From positions 2,108,001 through 2,172,000 of the forward strand of contig NZ_CP018092.1 of NCBI RefSeq assembly GCF_002754935.1: 64,000 nt of DNA, in the 5' to 3' direction. This DNA comes from Thermostichus lividus PCC 6715 (GTDB lineage: Bacteria; Cyanobacteriota; Cyanobacteriia; Thermosynechococcales; Thermosynechococcaceae). A program made the position numbers and the translations under genes. Positions within the stretch are counted from its first letter, which is position 1; each line of letters begins with the position of its first letter. A model generated the notes under the pieces. It saw only the letters and a program-made list of their open reading frames with translations. It made no database searches and was not told the DNA's origin. Shown piece by piece: positions 37,109 through 45,233 of this stretch.

Positions 37109-38539
37109 ATGCGGATTTTATTTGTTGCTGCCGAAGCTGCCCCCTTAGCGAAAGTGGGGGGAATGGGGGATGTTGTTGGTTCCCTGCCGAAAGTATTACG
37201 GCGGATGGGTCATGATGTGCGAATCTTTATGCCCTACTACGGTTTTTTGCCCGATAAGATCGAGATTCCTAAAGACCCTATTTGGACTGGCTTTGCCATG
37301 TTTCAAACATTCCATGTCTATGAAACGGTGTTACCCGGTTCAGACGTGCCGCTGTATCTCTTTGGCCATCCCAGCTTTAATCCCCGCCGTGTGTATTACG
37401 GTGAAGACGAGGACTGGCGGTTTACCTTGTTTGCCAATGGGGCGGCAGAGTTTGCGTGGAATTACTGGAAACCCCAGATTATTCACTGCCATGACTGGCA
37501 CACGGGCATGATTCCGGTTTGGATGCACCAAGACCCAGATATTACGACGGTGTTCACCATCCATAACCTCGCCTACCAAGGGCCGTGGCGGTGGCGGCTC
37601 GAGCAAATGACGTGGTGCCCATGGTACATGCAAGGGCACAATACAATGGCGGCAGCGGTGCAGTACGCCGATCGCGTCAATACAGTTTCGCCGACCTACG
37701 CTGAGCAAATTAAGACCCCAGAGTACGGTGAAAAGCTAGAAGGACTGCTCTCGTTTATTAGTGGTAAGCTGTCGGGCATTCTGAACGGGATTGATCCGGA
37801 GGTGTTTGACCCCAGTAGCGATCGCGCCTTGGTACAAAACTTCTCGGTGGATACCCTAGACAAGCGCAAAGCCAACAAAATTGCCCTCCAAGAAGAGCTA
37901 GGGTTAGAGGTCAATGCGGGGCGATTTCTGGTGGGGATGGTCACCCGCCTAGTGGAGCAAAAGGGGCTGGACTTACTTCTGCAAGTACTGGATCGCTTCT
38001 TGGCCTACACCGATAGCCAGTTTGTGCTCCTCGGCACCGGCGATCGCTACTACGAAACCCAGATGTGGCAGATCGCGTCGCGCTTTCCTGGTCGCTGTAG
38101 CGTTCAGTTGCTCTACAGCGATGTGCTGTCGCGGCGGATTTATGCTGGCTCCGATGCGTTTACCATGCCCAGCCGCTTTGAGCCGTGCGGTATTGCCCAG
38201 ATGATTGCCCTGCGCTACGGCTGTGTGCCAATTGTCCGGCGCACCGGCGGGTTGGTGGATACCGTATCCCACCACGATCCCGAGGCAAAAACCGGCACCG
38301 GCTACTGCTTTGATCGCTACGAACCCCTCGACTTTTACACCTGCTTAGTGCGGGCGTGGGAAGGGTTCCGCTATAAGCCGGAGTGGCAGGCACTGCAACA
38401 GCGAGGGATGCGCGAGGACTTTAGCTGGACAAAATCAGCGTTGGCCTACAACGCCCTCTACAACTCAATTTATGGTTTGCCGCCGGAGGCCATGCCCACC
38501 CCGCCATTGCATCTACCGACAGGAGCGCTTACGTCGTAG
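37109..38539 (+). CDS. glgA: Glycogen (starch) synthase, ADP-glucose type
   Basis: GlgA extends glycogen from ADP-glucose. The 476-residue GT5 protein starts [20 protein letters not shown], with the ADP-glucose-binding [10 protein letters not shown] loop, then [31 protein letters not shown], the second Lys/Arg region [13 protein letters not shown] and the C-terminal [23 protein letters not shown] lies 5-6 nt before ATG 37109. Immediately downstream, 4 nt after its stop, is the recombinase-like gene; translational coupling is possible. Confidence 0.97.
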   Translation: MRILFVAAEAAPLAKVGGMGDVVGSLPKVLRRMGHDVRIFMPYYGFLPDKIEIPKDPIWTGFAMFQTFHVYETVLPGSDVPLYLFGHPSFNPRRVYYGEDEDWRFTLFANGAAEFAWNYWKPQIIHCHDWHTGMIPVWMHQDPDITTVFTIHNLAYQGPWRWRLEQMTWCPWYMQGHNTMAAAVQYADRVNTVSPTYAEQIKTPEYGEKLEGLLSFISGKLSGILNGIDPEVFDPSSDRALVQNFSVDTLDKRKANKIALQEELGLEVNAGRFLVGMVTRLVEQKGLDLLLQVLDRFLAYTDSQFVLLGTGDRYYETQMWQIASRFPGRCSVQLLYSDVLSRRIYAGSDAFTMPSRFEPCGIAQMIALRYGCVPIVRRTGGLVDTVSHHDPEAKTGTGYCFDRYEPLDFYTCLVRAWEGFRYKPEWQALQQRGMREDFSWTKSALAYNALYNSIYGLPPEAMPTPPLHLPTGALTS

Positions 38540-38542
38540 TAC

Positions 38543-39824
38543 TTGCCAACAGTGGTCATTATTGCCTACGAGTACATTGACCCCCTCTGGCAACCCCTAC
38601 CAGAGGCATATCCGTGGGGAAGCGAGATTGATCGCTGGGTTTTGGATGTGGAACCCCATCGCCCCCAATTGCGGCAGTTGCTTGCCCACCTGCAACCGGG
38701 CTATTGGTTACTGCCCAGCTTGAGTGTGTTGGGCACGTCTATTCCTGAGGTGAACGATCGCCTCAAGCACCTCGAAGCAGCAGGGGTGACGGTCATTGCC
38801 TTGGCCGAGGGCTACGTGAGCGATCGCCCTGTCCCTGCCGATCGCTTGTTAAACCTCTGGCAGCACGTCAAAGAGCAGCTCCATCGCCAAACTCTACGCC
38901 ATGGCCATGCCCGCAATCGCCTCAAACATCAGCCGCCCCCCGGACGTGCCCCCTACGGCTACCGGCGTGGTAAAGACCATTACGTGGTGGATCGCGCCGC
39001 GGCGGTGGTGGTCAAAGATTTTGTCGAGCACTTTTTGCTGTACGGCTCCTTAAGTGCGGCGGTTCGCTTTATTGCGGCTGCCCATCAAAAAACCATTAGC
39101 GTTACCACGGCTCGGCGCTGGCTGACGCATCCTGTGTATCGCGGTCATCTGCGCTACCAAGGCCAGACGGTTATCCGCAATACCCACACTCCCCTGATCT
39201 CTGCGGATGAAGCAGCGCAAGTGGATCGCCTCTTGCGGCGTAACCGTGGGTTGCCCCGCCGCAGTGCTAGCGCCCCCCACCCCCTTGCTGGCTTAGTGGT
39301 GTGTGGGCAATGCCACCACCGCTTTGGCCGTATCCAAGTGAGTGGCTATCGCCAAGCACCCCAGTACTGCTATCTGCGGCCCCTGCACTGCCCCCAGCGG
39401 CCAAAATGCCGCAGTATTCCCTACCAGAGGGCACTGGAAACGGTCATTGCGCAAATTTGTCAGTGCTTGCCGCCGGCGATCGCCCAACTGGCGCAGCCCC
39501 CTCTCACCTACCAGAGGCCATCGGCCAAATCCAACAGCACCTTGACCAATTGCAAGACCTAGAAACAATAGGTCTTTTAGATGCCGAGACGGCGCAACTC
39601 CGCCGCTATAAATTGCAGGCACAGCTCTCGCAGCTACAGGATCAGCAAGCCCAACTCCCCCCAGAAATCTGATACAGTTAGTGGTCACCCTCAGCCAACC
39701 CCAGTTTTGGTACCAGCTTTCCGCGGCAGAGCAGCGGTTTTACTTTCGTGAATTTTTGCGAGGGATTGAAGTACGGAGTCCGCCGCAGGAACAATGGCAA
39801 ATACACCTTCAGTTCATTTTCTAG
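38543..39824 (+). CDS. Serine-recombinase-like protein with degenerate resolvase domain, frameshifted twice in the C-terminus
   Basis: Domains: an N-terminal resolvase-like fold (1-100) lacking the canonical catalytic Y-x-R-V-S motif and with SVLGTS where active enzymes have SRLGRS; a Recombinase domain (about 130-240; GRAPYGYRRGKDHYVVDRAA, RRWLTHPVYRGHLRYQG); a zinc ribbon (LVVCGQCHHRF, then two more Cys); and a coiled-coil tail. The first frame ends at 39562, but the tail continues in frame 39301-39672 (QIQQHLDQLQDLETIGLLDA) and then to TAG 39822-39824 (FWYQLSAAEQRFYFREFLRG). One extra C at the C5 tract 39497-39501 and one at the C6 tract 39657-39662 would give 427 continuous residues. Start TTG 38543 is uncertain. 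Role unknown; recombination activity is doubtful. Confidence 0.72.
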
Positions 39825-40834
39825 ATTCTAGAGTTTCTAGCGCTGTGCAGTGGCAGTGGTTTGTTTATACTGAGCCGTTACGGGAACCCCTAGCAACCGC
39901 ACAAGGCGTGTGGCGATCGCGCCAAGGCATTTACCTACGGCTGCAAAATGAGCAGGGTCAGATAGGCTACGGCGAAATTGCCCCCCTGCCGAGGTGGGGC
40001 ACAGAATCCCTAGGGGCAGCTATTGCCCTTTGTCAGGAACTGCCACCCCAGTTAACCCCTGAGATCATTGCCGCCATTCCCGATGACTTGCCCGCCGCCC
40101 AGTTTGGGTTTGCGACCGCTTGGCAGAGTGTTGGCCGCTTACCCTATACCCTAGGGAACTGGCCGCTGTGTGGGTTGCTCAGCAATGGCTCCCGGGCACT
40201 ACAGGAGTGGCACCTAGGGTGGCAACAGGGCTACCGCACCTTTAAGTGGAAAGTGGGGGTGGATTCCCCAGCCCACGAACAGGCCATCCTTACAGAGCTG
40301 TTAGCACAACTGCCGGCTGGGGTAACGCTGCGGCTGGATGCCAATGGCAGTTGGGACTGGCACACCGCTGTGCAGTGGTTACGGTGGCTAGACCGATGGC
40401 CAGTAGAGCGGATTGAATGGGTGGAACAACCCTTGCCAGCCGCTGACTGGGAGAGCCTAGAGAGGTTAGCCCAAGGGTTTGCAATTCCTGTTGCCCTCGA
40501 TGAAAGTGTGGTGAGCTGGCGGCAACTCCAGCAGTGGCACGCGCGGCAATGGCCGGGACTGTACGTCATCAAACCCGCTCTATTCGGTGCGCCAGCGCGG
40601 TTAAACCACTTGCTGGCCCAAGGGCTGCCCTTGACGCAATTGGTGTTTTCCTCCGCTCTGGAAGGGGCGATCGCCCGCACGGCTATTTTTAACCTCTTAC
40701 AAATATGGCAACCCCAGCACGCCCTTGGCTTTGGCGTGGATCGCTGGCGACCCGTTACTCTCCTGACCTCCTTGGCAGACTACGCCAGTGAGTGGCAACG
40801 CCTTGACAATTATGGTAAAAATTACTATAAGTGA
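39794..40834 (+). CDS. menC: o-Succinylbenzoate synthase
   Basis: MenC, an enolase-superfamily dehydratase, makes o-succinylbenzoate in phylloquinone/menaquinone synthesis, needed for photosystem I. The 346-residue protein carries the catalytic KWKVG (Lys pair), RLDANGSWD, EWVEQPL, ALDESV and VIKPAL motifs that hold Mg and the second base. AGGA lies just before ATG 39794. Its start overlaps the last 31 bases of the preceding gene. menA is also in this window, far away. Its last codons hold the promoter/operator of the NAD operon. Confidence 0.9.
   Translation: MANTPSVHFLDSRVSSAVQWQWFVYTEPLREPLATAQGVWRSRQGIYLRLQNEQGQIGYGEIAPLPRWGTESLGAAIALCQELPPQLTPEIIAAIPDDLPAAQFGFATAWQSVGRLPYTLGNWPLCGLLSNGSRALQEWHLGWQQGYRTFKWKVGVDSPAHEQAILTELLAQLPAGVTLRLDANGSWDWHTAVQWLRWLDRWPVERIEWVEQPLPAADWESLERLAQGFAIPVALDESVVSWRQLQQWHARQWPGLYVIKPALFGAPARLNHLLAQGLPLTQLVFSSALEGAIARTAIFNLLQIWQPQHALGFGVDRWRPVTLLTSLADYASEWQRLDNYGKNYYK
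40803..40831 (+). promoter_or_regulatory. Sigma70-type promoter with overlapping 21-bp inverted repeat, NAD operon
   Basis: TTGACA (40803-40808) and TATAAG (40826-40831) are separated by exactly 17 bp, the best promoter I see in the window. Between and over the -10 lies a dyad: TTATGGTAA and TTACTATAA (40810-40830) around AAA, with one mismatch between arms. A repressor here would block RNA polymerase. The site lies within the last codons of menC and about 28 bp before pncB. NrtR, encoded two genes on, is the natural candidate ligand; that link is inference. Confidence 0.75.
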
Positions 40835-40858
40835 ACTAGCCTCTTTCTCCCCAGCACC

Positions 40859-42172
40859 ATGACCAGTTTCACCGTTGCTGCCAGTGACTACAGCCTCCTA
40901 ACGGATTTGTACCAAGTGACGATGGCAGCAGCTTACGCGGGGGAGGGCTTGGCCATGCTGCCCGCTAGCTTTGAGGTAACGGTGCGCCGCCTGCCGCGGG
41001 GGCATACCTACTTGGTGGCGATGGGGTTAGCCCAAGTGCTGGACTACCTCAGCCAGTTTTGCCTTACCCCCGAGCAGATCGAGTATTTGCAAGGTTTAGC
41101 CGTCTTTGAGCGGGCACCAGCAGCGTTTTGGGAACTGCTGCACGACAGTCGCTTTCAAGGCACCGTGTGGGCTGTGCCGGAAGGAACCGTTGTGTTTGCC
41201 CAAGAGCCGCTCCTGCGCATCGAAGCCCCACTATGGCAGGCGCAGTGGGTGGAAACCTTTATCCTCAATACCCTCAACTACCAAACCTTGATTGCCACCC
41301 GTGCCTCGCGGTTGCGGCAACTGGTGGGAGACACCGTGGCACTGCTAGAGTTTGGGACGCGGCGTGCCTTTAGCCCCCAAGCCTCCCTTTGGGCAGCGCG
41401 GGCGGCCTTAGCCGCAGGATTTAATGCCACCTCCAATGTGTTGGCCGCGCAGCAATTGGGCGTTGCCCCCACCGGTACCATGGCGCACTCGCTGGTGATG
41501 GCGATCGCCACCACTATAGGAACCGAGCAAGATGCGTTTACTGTATTTTTGCGCTACTACCCCGATGCTGCTCTCCTAGTGGATACCTACGATACCTTAA
41601 GTGCTGTGGCCACCTTGGCCAACCGTGAAGCGGCTGGCGAACTGCAAGTGCAAGCCGTGCGCATTGACTCCGGCGATCTGGTGAGCCTCTCTCAAAAAAT
41701 TCGCCAGTTGTTGCCCCACGCCAAAATTGTGGCCAGTGGTGATTTAGACGAAGCAGAAATTCGGCGACTGCTGACGGCGGGTGCCACCATTGATGCCTAC
41801 GGCATTGGCACGAAGCTCGTTACGGGTGATCCGGTGAATGGGGTCTATAAACTTGTGGAGATCAATGGCCATGGTGTGATGAAACGCTCCAGTGGCAAAG
41901 GGACACTGCCCGGTCGCAAGCAAATTTATCGCCGCCCCAGCGGTGATTACCTCGCCCTTGCAGATGAAGCCGATGTCTGGGGTACACCCCTGCTTGAGCA
42001 AGTGATGCAAGATGGTCAGCCCTTAATCCCCGTAGAGTCTGTCCGTACGATTGGCGATCGCCATCGAAGTAGCCTGAGTGCCCTCCCCCCCACCGTGCAG
42101 GAAACCCCCCAGCCAGTGGTCTATTCACCGGCACTAGACGCCCTAGTCCAGCAGTTACGGAGCCAGCCATGA
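40859..42172 (+). CDS. pncB: Nicotinate phosphoribosyltransferase
   Basis: PncB converts nicotinate and PRPP (with ATP) to nicotinate mononucleotide in NAD salvage. The 437-residue protein begins with the family block LLTDLYQVTMAAAYAGEG and shows LEFGTRRAFSPQASLWAARA, GTMAHSLVMAI, the QAVRIDSGDL active-site strand and GTKLVTGDPVNGVYKLVE. First gene behind the strong promoter at 40803. Its stop overlaps the nadD start by four bases (ATGA), so the two are translationally coupled. Confidence 0.95.
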   Translation: MTSFTVAASDYSLLTDLYQVTMAAAYAGEGLAMLPASFEVTVRRLPRGHTYLVAMGLAQVLDYLSQFCLTPEQIEYLQGLAVFERAPAAFWELLHDSRFQGTVWAVPEGTVVFAQEPLLRIEAPLWQAQWVETFILNTLNYQTLIATRASRLRQLVGDTVALLEFGTRRAFSPQASLWAARAALAAGFNATSNVLAAQQLGVAPTGTMAHSLVMAIATTIGTEQDAFTVFLRYYPDAALLVDTYDTLSAVATLANREAAGELQVQAVRIDSGDLVSLSQKIRQLLPHAKIVASGDLDEAEIRRLLTAGATIDAYGIGTKLVTGDPVNGVYKLVEINGHGVMKRSSGKGTLPGRKQIYRRPSGDYLALADEADVWGTPLLEQVMQDGQPLIPVESVRTIGDRHRSSLSALPPTVQETPQPVVYSPALDALVQQLRSQP

Positions 42173-42723
42173 GGATTGCGCTGTTTGGCACCAGTGCCGA
42201 TCCGCCAACCACTGCCCATGGTGATATTTTGCAGTGGCTGAGCGATCGCTACGACCGCGTCCTTGTTTGGGCAGCGGACAACCCCTTTAAGGTTCAGCAA
42301 ACCCCCTTACCCCTACGCCAAACCATGCTGGGTCTGCTCGTGCAGCATCTGAATTGCCCCAACATTGAGCACCGTGCTGAACTCAGCCATCGTTACACTC
42401 TGCACTCTGTAGAGGCAGCGCGCGCCCAGTGGCCCCAAGACTCCTTCACCTTGGTCGTGGGCAGTGATGTCTTGCCTAAACTCCGCCACTGGTATCGGGT
42501 GGAAGACCTGTTACGGCAGGTCAGCCTGCTGGTTTTGCAACGCCCCGGGGTGGTGATTGATCGTGAGGACTGGCAAGCCTTGCAGACGCTTTGCCACCAC
42601 TTGGAGCTGGCCAACTATCGTGGCCCACAGGTCTCCTCAACAACCTATCGCCAAGAAGGCGACCCCCAGCAACTCCTACCCGCGATCGCGCAGTATATCC
42701 AACAGCAAGGACTCTACTCTTAG
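42169..42723 (+). CDS. nadD: Nicotinate-nucleotide adenylyltransferase
   Basis: NadD adenylylates nicotinate mononucleotide to deamido-NAD. The 184-residue protein has the nucleotidyltransferase HxGH-like loop as FGTSADPPTTAHGDILQWL, WAADNPFKVQ, VVGSDVLPKLRHWYR and the C-terminal SSTTYRQEGDPQQLLP (ISST-like motif). The start is fixed by the overlap with pncB. It completes, with PncB and NadE, the Preiss-Handler path in one operon. Confidence 0.93.
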   Translation: MRIALFGTSADPPTTAHGDILQWLSDRYDRVLVWAADNPFKVQQTPLPLRQTMLGLLVQHLNCPNIEHRAELSHRYTLHSVEAARAQWPQDSFTLVVGSDVLPKLRHWYRVEDLLRQVSLLVLQRPGVVIDREDWQALQTLCHHLELANYRGPQVSSTTYRQEGDPQQLLPAIAQYIQQQGLYS

Positions 42724-42726
42724 CAT

Positions 42727-43434
42727 ATGACCTCCGCCTTAGCCGAATTTGTTGTTGGTGTTGACAACGTAATTTTCTCGGTGGATACCGATGCAAATCG
42801 CCTGTTGGTGCTGTTGGTGCAGCGACAACACTGGCCGTTTGCTGGCGAGTGGAGCCTACCGGGCACCCTTGTCCGGCACGGAGAGTCCTTAGAAGCCGCC
42901 GCCTACCGCACCCTAGCGGAAAAAATTTGTGTCAATAACCTCTACCTTGAGCAGCTTTATACCTTTGGCGGCCCTGGGCGGGATCCCCGCGAAGCAGACA
43001 CCGCCTACGGAACACGCTATCTCTCTGTGAGTTACTTTGCCTTGGTGCGTTTTGCCGATGCCCAACTCATTGCCACCGGCGAGTCCCGTGTGCAGTGGTT
43101 TACGGTGCACAGCTGTCCCCCCTTAGCCTTTGACCACAGCATGATTCTGGCCTATGGTCACCGCCGCCTGTGCAACAAACTAGAGTACAGCCCCGTCGCT
43201 TTTGACGTACTGCCAGAGTACTTTACCCTCAATGATCTGTACCAGCTCTATAGCACAGTCCTTGGTCCCAATTTTTCCGATTATTCTAACTTCCGCTCGC
43301 GGCTACTTAAATTGGGCATTTTGCAGGATACACAGCAAAAAGTCATTCGGGGTGCGGGTCGTCCGGCTACCCTCTACCGCTTCGATCGCGAGGCCTTTGC
43401 CCCCCTCAAAGATAAGCCCTTAGTGTTTGTATAG
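42727..43434 (+). CDS. nrtR: NrtR-type NAD-responsive transcription regulator (Nudix + winged helix)
   Basis: A 235-residue protein: a Nudix-like domain (about 1-140; VDNVIFSVDTDANRLLVLLV, FAGEWSLPGTLVRHGESLEA) followed by a winged-helix DNA-binding domain (about 150-230; FTLNDLYQLYSTVLG, NFRSRLLKLGIL, GAGRPATLYRFD). The Nudix box is degenerate (EAAAYRTLAEKI in place of REUXEE), as in NrtR, which senses ADP-ribose or NAD products instead of cleaving them. It sits 3 nt after nadD and 16 nt before nadE, and probably represses this operon through the dyad at 40810-40830. An enzymatic Nudix role cannot be fully excluded. Confidence 0.88.
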   Translation: MTSALAEFVVGVDNVIFSVDTDANRLLVLLVQRQHWPFAGEWSLPGTLVRHGESLEAAAYRTLAEKICVNNLYLEQLYTFGGPGRDPREADTAYGTRYLSVSYFALVRFADAQLIATGESRVQWFTVHSCPPLAFDHSMILAYGHRRLCNKLEYSPVAFDVLPEYFTLNDLYQLYSTVLGPNFSDYSNFRSRLLKLGILQDTQQKVIRGAGRPATLYRFDREAFAPLKDKPLVFV

Positions 43435-43450
43435 CTGTTTAGGAGGTTGT

Positions 43451-45166
43451 ATGGCAGTGCATCTGTGGATGGCCCAGCTTAACCCCATCGTTGGCGACCT
43501 CAGCGGGAATGCTCGGGCGATCGCCCAAGGGGTAAAAGCACTGCATCATCGCCAGCCGGTGGACGTGGTCATTACCTCAGAGCTAGCACTGTGTGGTTAC
43601 CCGCCCAAGGATCTCTTACTAAACCGCTATTTCATTGACAATATCCAAAAAGAGCTAGACGCACTGGCCCAAGCCTTGCCCCCCAACGTAGCGGTGCTCG
43701 TGGGAACCGTACTGCCCAATCCGGCAGCCAGCCGTAACGGCGAAAAGCCGCTATACAATGGTGCGGCGCTGTTGCAGGGGGGAACGGTACAGCGAGTCTT
43801 TGCCAAGCAACTGCTGCCCACCTACGATGTATTTGATGAAAGCCGCTATTTTGCCCCCGGCGATACCAATAATCTATGGCGGTTGCAAACCAGTAGCGAC
43901 TGCCTCACCATTGGTGTCACCATCTGTGAAGACCTTTGGAATAACGAAGCCTTTTGGGGAGAGCGGCACTACCAGAAAAATCCGGTCGCAGAGTTGGCGG
44001 CCCAAGGAGCAGAGTTGATTGTCAACCTGTCTGCCTCTCCCTACTGTGTGGCTAAACCCAAGTTGCGGCAGGCCTTAATTGAGCATACGGTCCAGCAGTA
44101 CGGCTGTCCCCTGATATATGTAAACCAAGTAGGGGGAAATGATGATCTGATTTTTGATGGCACCAGCCTTGCGGTGAGCCGTACGGGGGCAGTGGTGAGC
44201 CAAGCCCATAGTTTTCAAGAGGATTGGTTGCCGGTGGTGTGGGACAACGGAGATTTACAACCCACCACGGTTGCCCCGCGGCCAGCCACAGAAGCCGCAG
44301 AAATTTGGCAAGCCTTAGTCCTAGGTGTCAGGGACTATGCCCGCAAGTGTAGCTTTGAGCGGGTGGTGATTGGCCTCAGTGGCGGTATTGACTCTGCCTT
44401 GGTGGCGGCGATCGCCACGGCAGCAGTGGGTCACGAGAACGTTTTAGGGGTGTTGATGCCCTCTCCTTACAGTTCTGTACACTCCATTACCGATGCCAAG
44501 GATCTGGCGCTCAACTTGGGGATCCAGACCGCACAGTTACCCATTGCCCCCCTGATGGAAACCTATCACCACGTCCTAACACCCCTGTTTGCCCAGACCA
44601 CTCCGGGGGTGGCCGAGGAAAATATCCAAGCCCGCATCCGCGGTACCCTGCTGATGGCGATCGCCAACAAATTTGGCCACCTCCTCATTTCTACAGGGAA
44701 TAAGTCCGAATTGGCGGTGGGCTACTGCACCCTTTACGGGGACATGAGTGGCGGCCTGGCGGCCATTGCCGATGTCCCCAAAACCCGTGTTTATGAACTT
44801 TGCCACTGGCTCAACCAGCAGGCGAGCCAAGGGACACCGATTCCCGAACTCACCCCTCGGGGCAATGGGGTCATTCCCGTCGCCATTCTGACGAAGGCTC
44901 CTAGCGCCGAACTCAAGCCCAATCAAACCGATCAAGATACGCTGCCCCCCTACGATGTGCTAGATGGCATCCTCGCGCTGATGATCGATCGCCACTACTC
45001 AGACAGCGACATTGCTGACCAAGGCTATGACCTTGCTCTTGTGCAGCGGGTGCGGCAGATGGTGCAGCGGGCTGAATTTAAGCGGCAACAGGCAGCTCCG
45101 GGTCTAAAAATTACCGATCGCGCCTTTGGTTCAGGCTGGCGGATGCCCATTGCTGCGCGTTGGTAA
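43451..45166 (+). CDS. nadE: NAD+ synthase, glutamine-hydrolysing
   Basis: NadE amidates deamido-NAD to NAD, taking ammonia from glutamine. The 571-residue protein has an N-terminal nitrilase-like amidase domain with the Glu/Lys/Cys triad in SELALCGYPPKDLLL, FAKQLLPTYDVFDE and GVTICEDLWNNEAFW, then the synthetase domain with the P-loop GLSGGIDSALVAAIA and STGNKSELAVGYCTLYGDMS. ATG 43451 is chosen since AGGAGG lies 5 nt upstream; earlier in-frame codons overlap nrtR. Last gene of the pncB-nadD-nrtR-nadE operon; malic enzyme follows 67 bp later. Confidence 0.96.
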   Translation: MAVHLWMAQLNPIVGDLSGNARAIAQGVKALHHRQPVDVVITSELALCGYPPKDLLLNRYFIDNIQKELDALAQALPPNVAVLVGTVLPNPAASRNGEKPLYNGAALLQGGTVQRVFAKQLLPTYDVFDESRYFAPGDTNNLWRLQTSSDCLTIGVTICEDLWNNEAFWGERHYQKNPVAELAAQGAELIVNLSASPYCVAKPKLRQALIEHTVQQYGCPLIYVNQVGGNDDLIFDGTSLAVSRTGAVVSQAHSFQEDWLPVVWDNGDLQPTTVAPRPATEAAEIWQALVLGVRDYARKCSFERVVIGLSGGIDSALVAAIATAAVGHENVLGVLMPSPYSSVHSITDAKDLALNLGIQTAQLPIAPLMETYHHVLTPLFAQTTPGVAEENIQARIRGTLLMAIANKFGHLLISTGNKSELAVGYCTLYGDMSGGLAAIADVPKTRVYELCHWLNQQASQGTPIPELTPRGNGVIPVAILTKAPSAELKPNQTDQDTLPPYDVLDGILALMIDRHYSDSDIADQGYDLALVQRVRQMVQRAEFKRQQAAPGLKITDRAFGSGWRMPIAARW

Positions 45167-45233
45167 GAGTGAGGAGTGCTATCATAAGCGGGTGCCTCGC
45201 AACATTAAACGATTTGACTGAGCCGCATTACCC

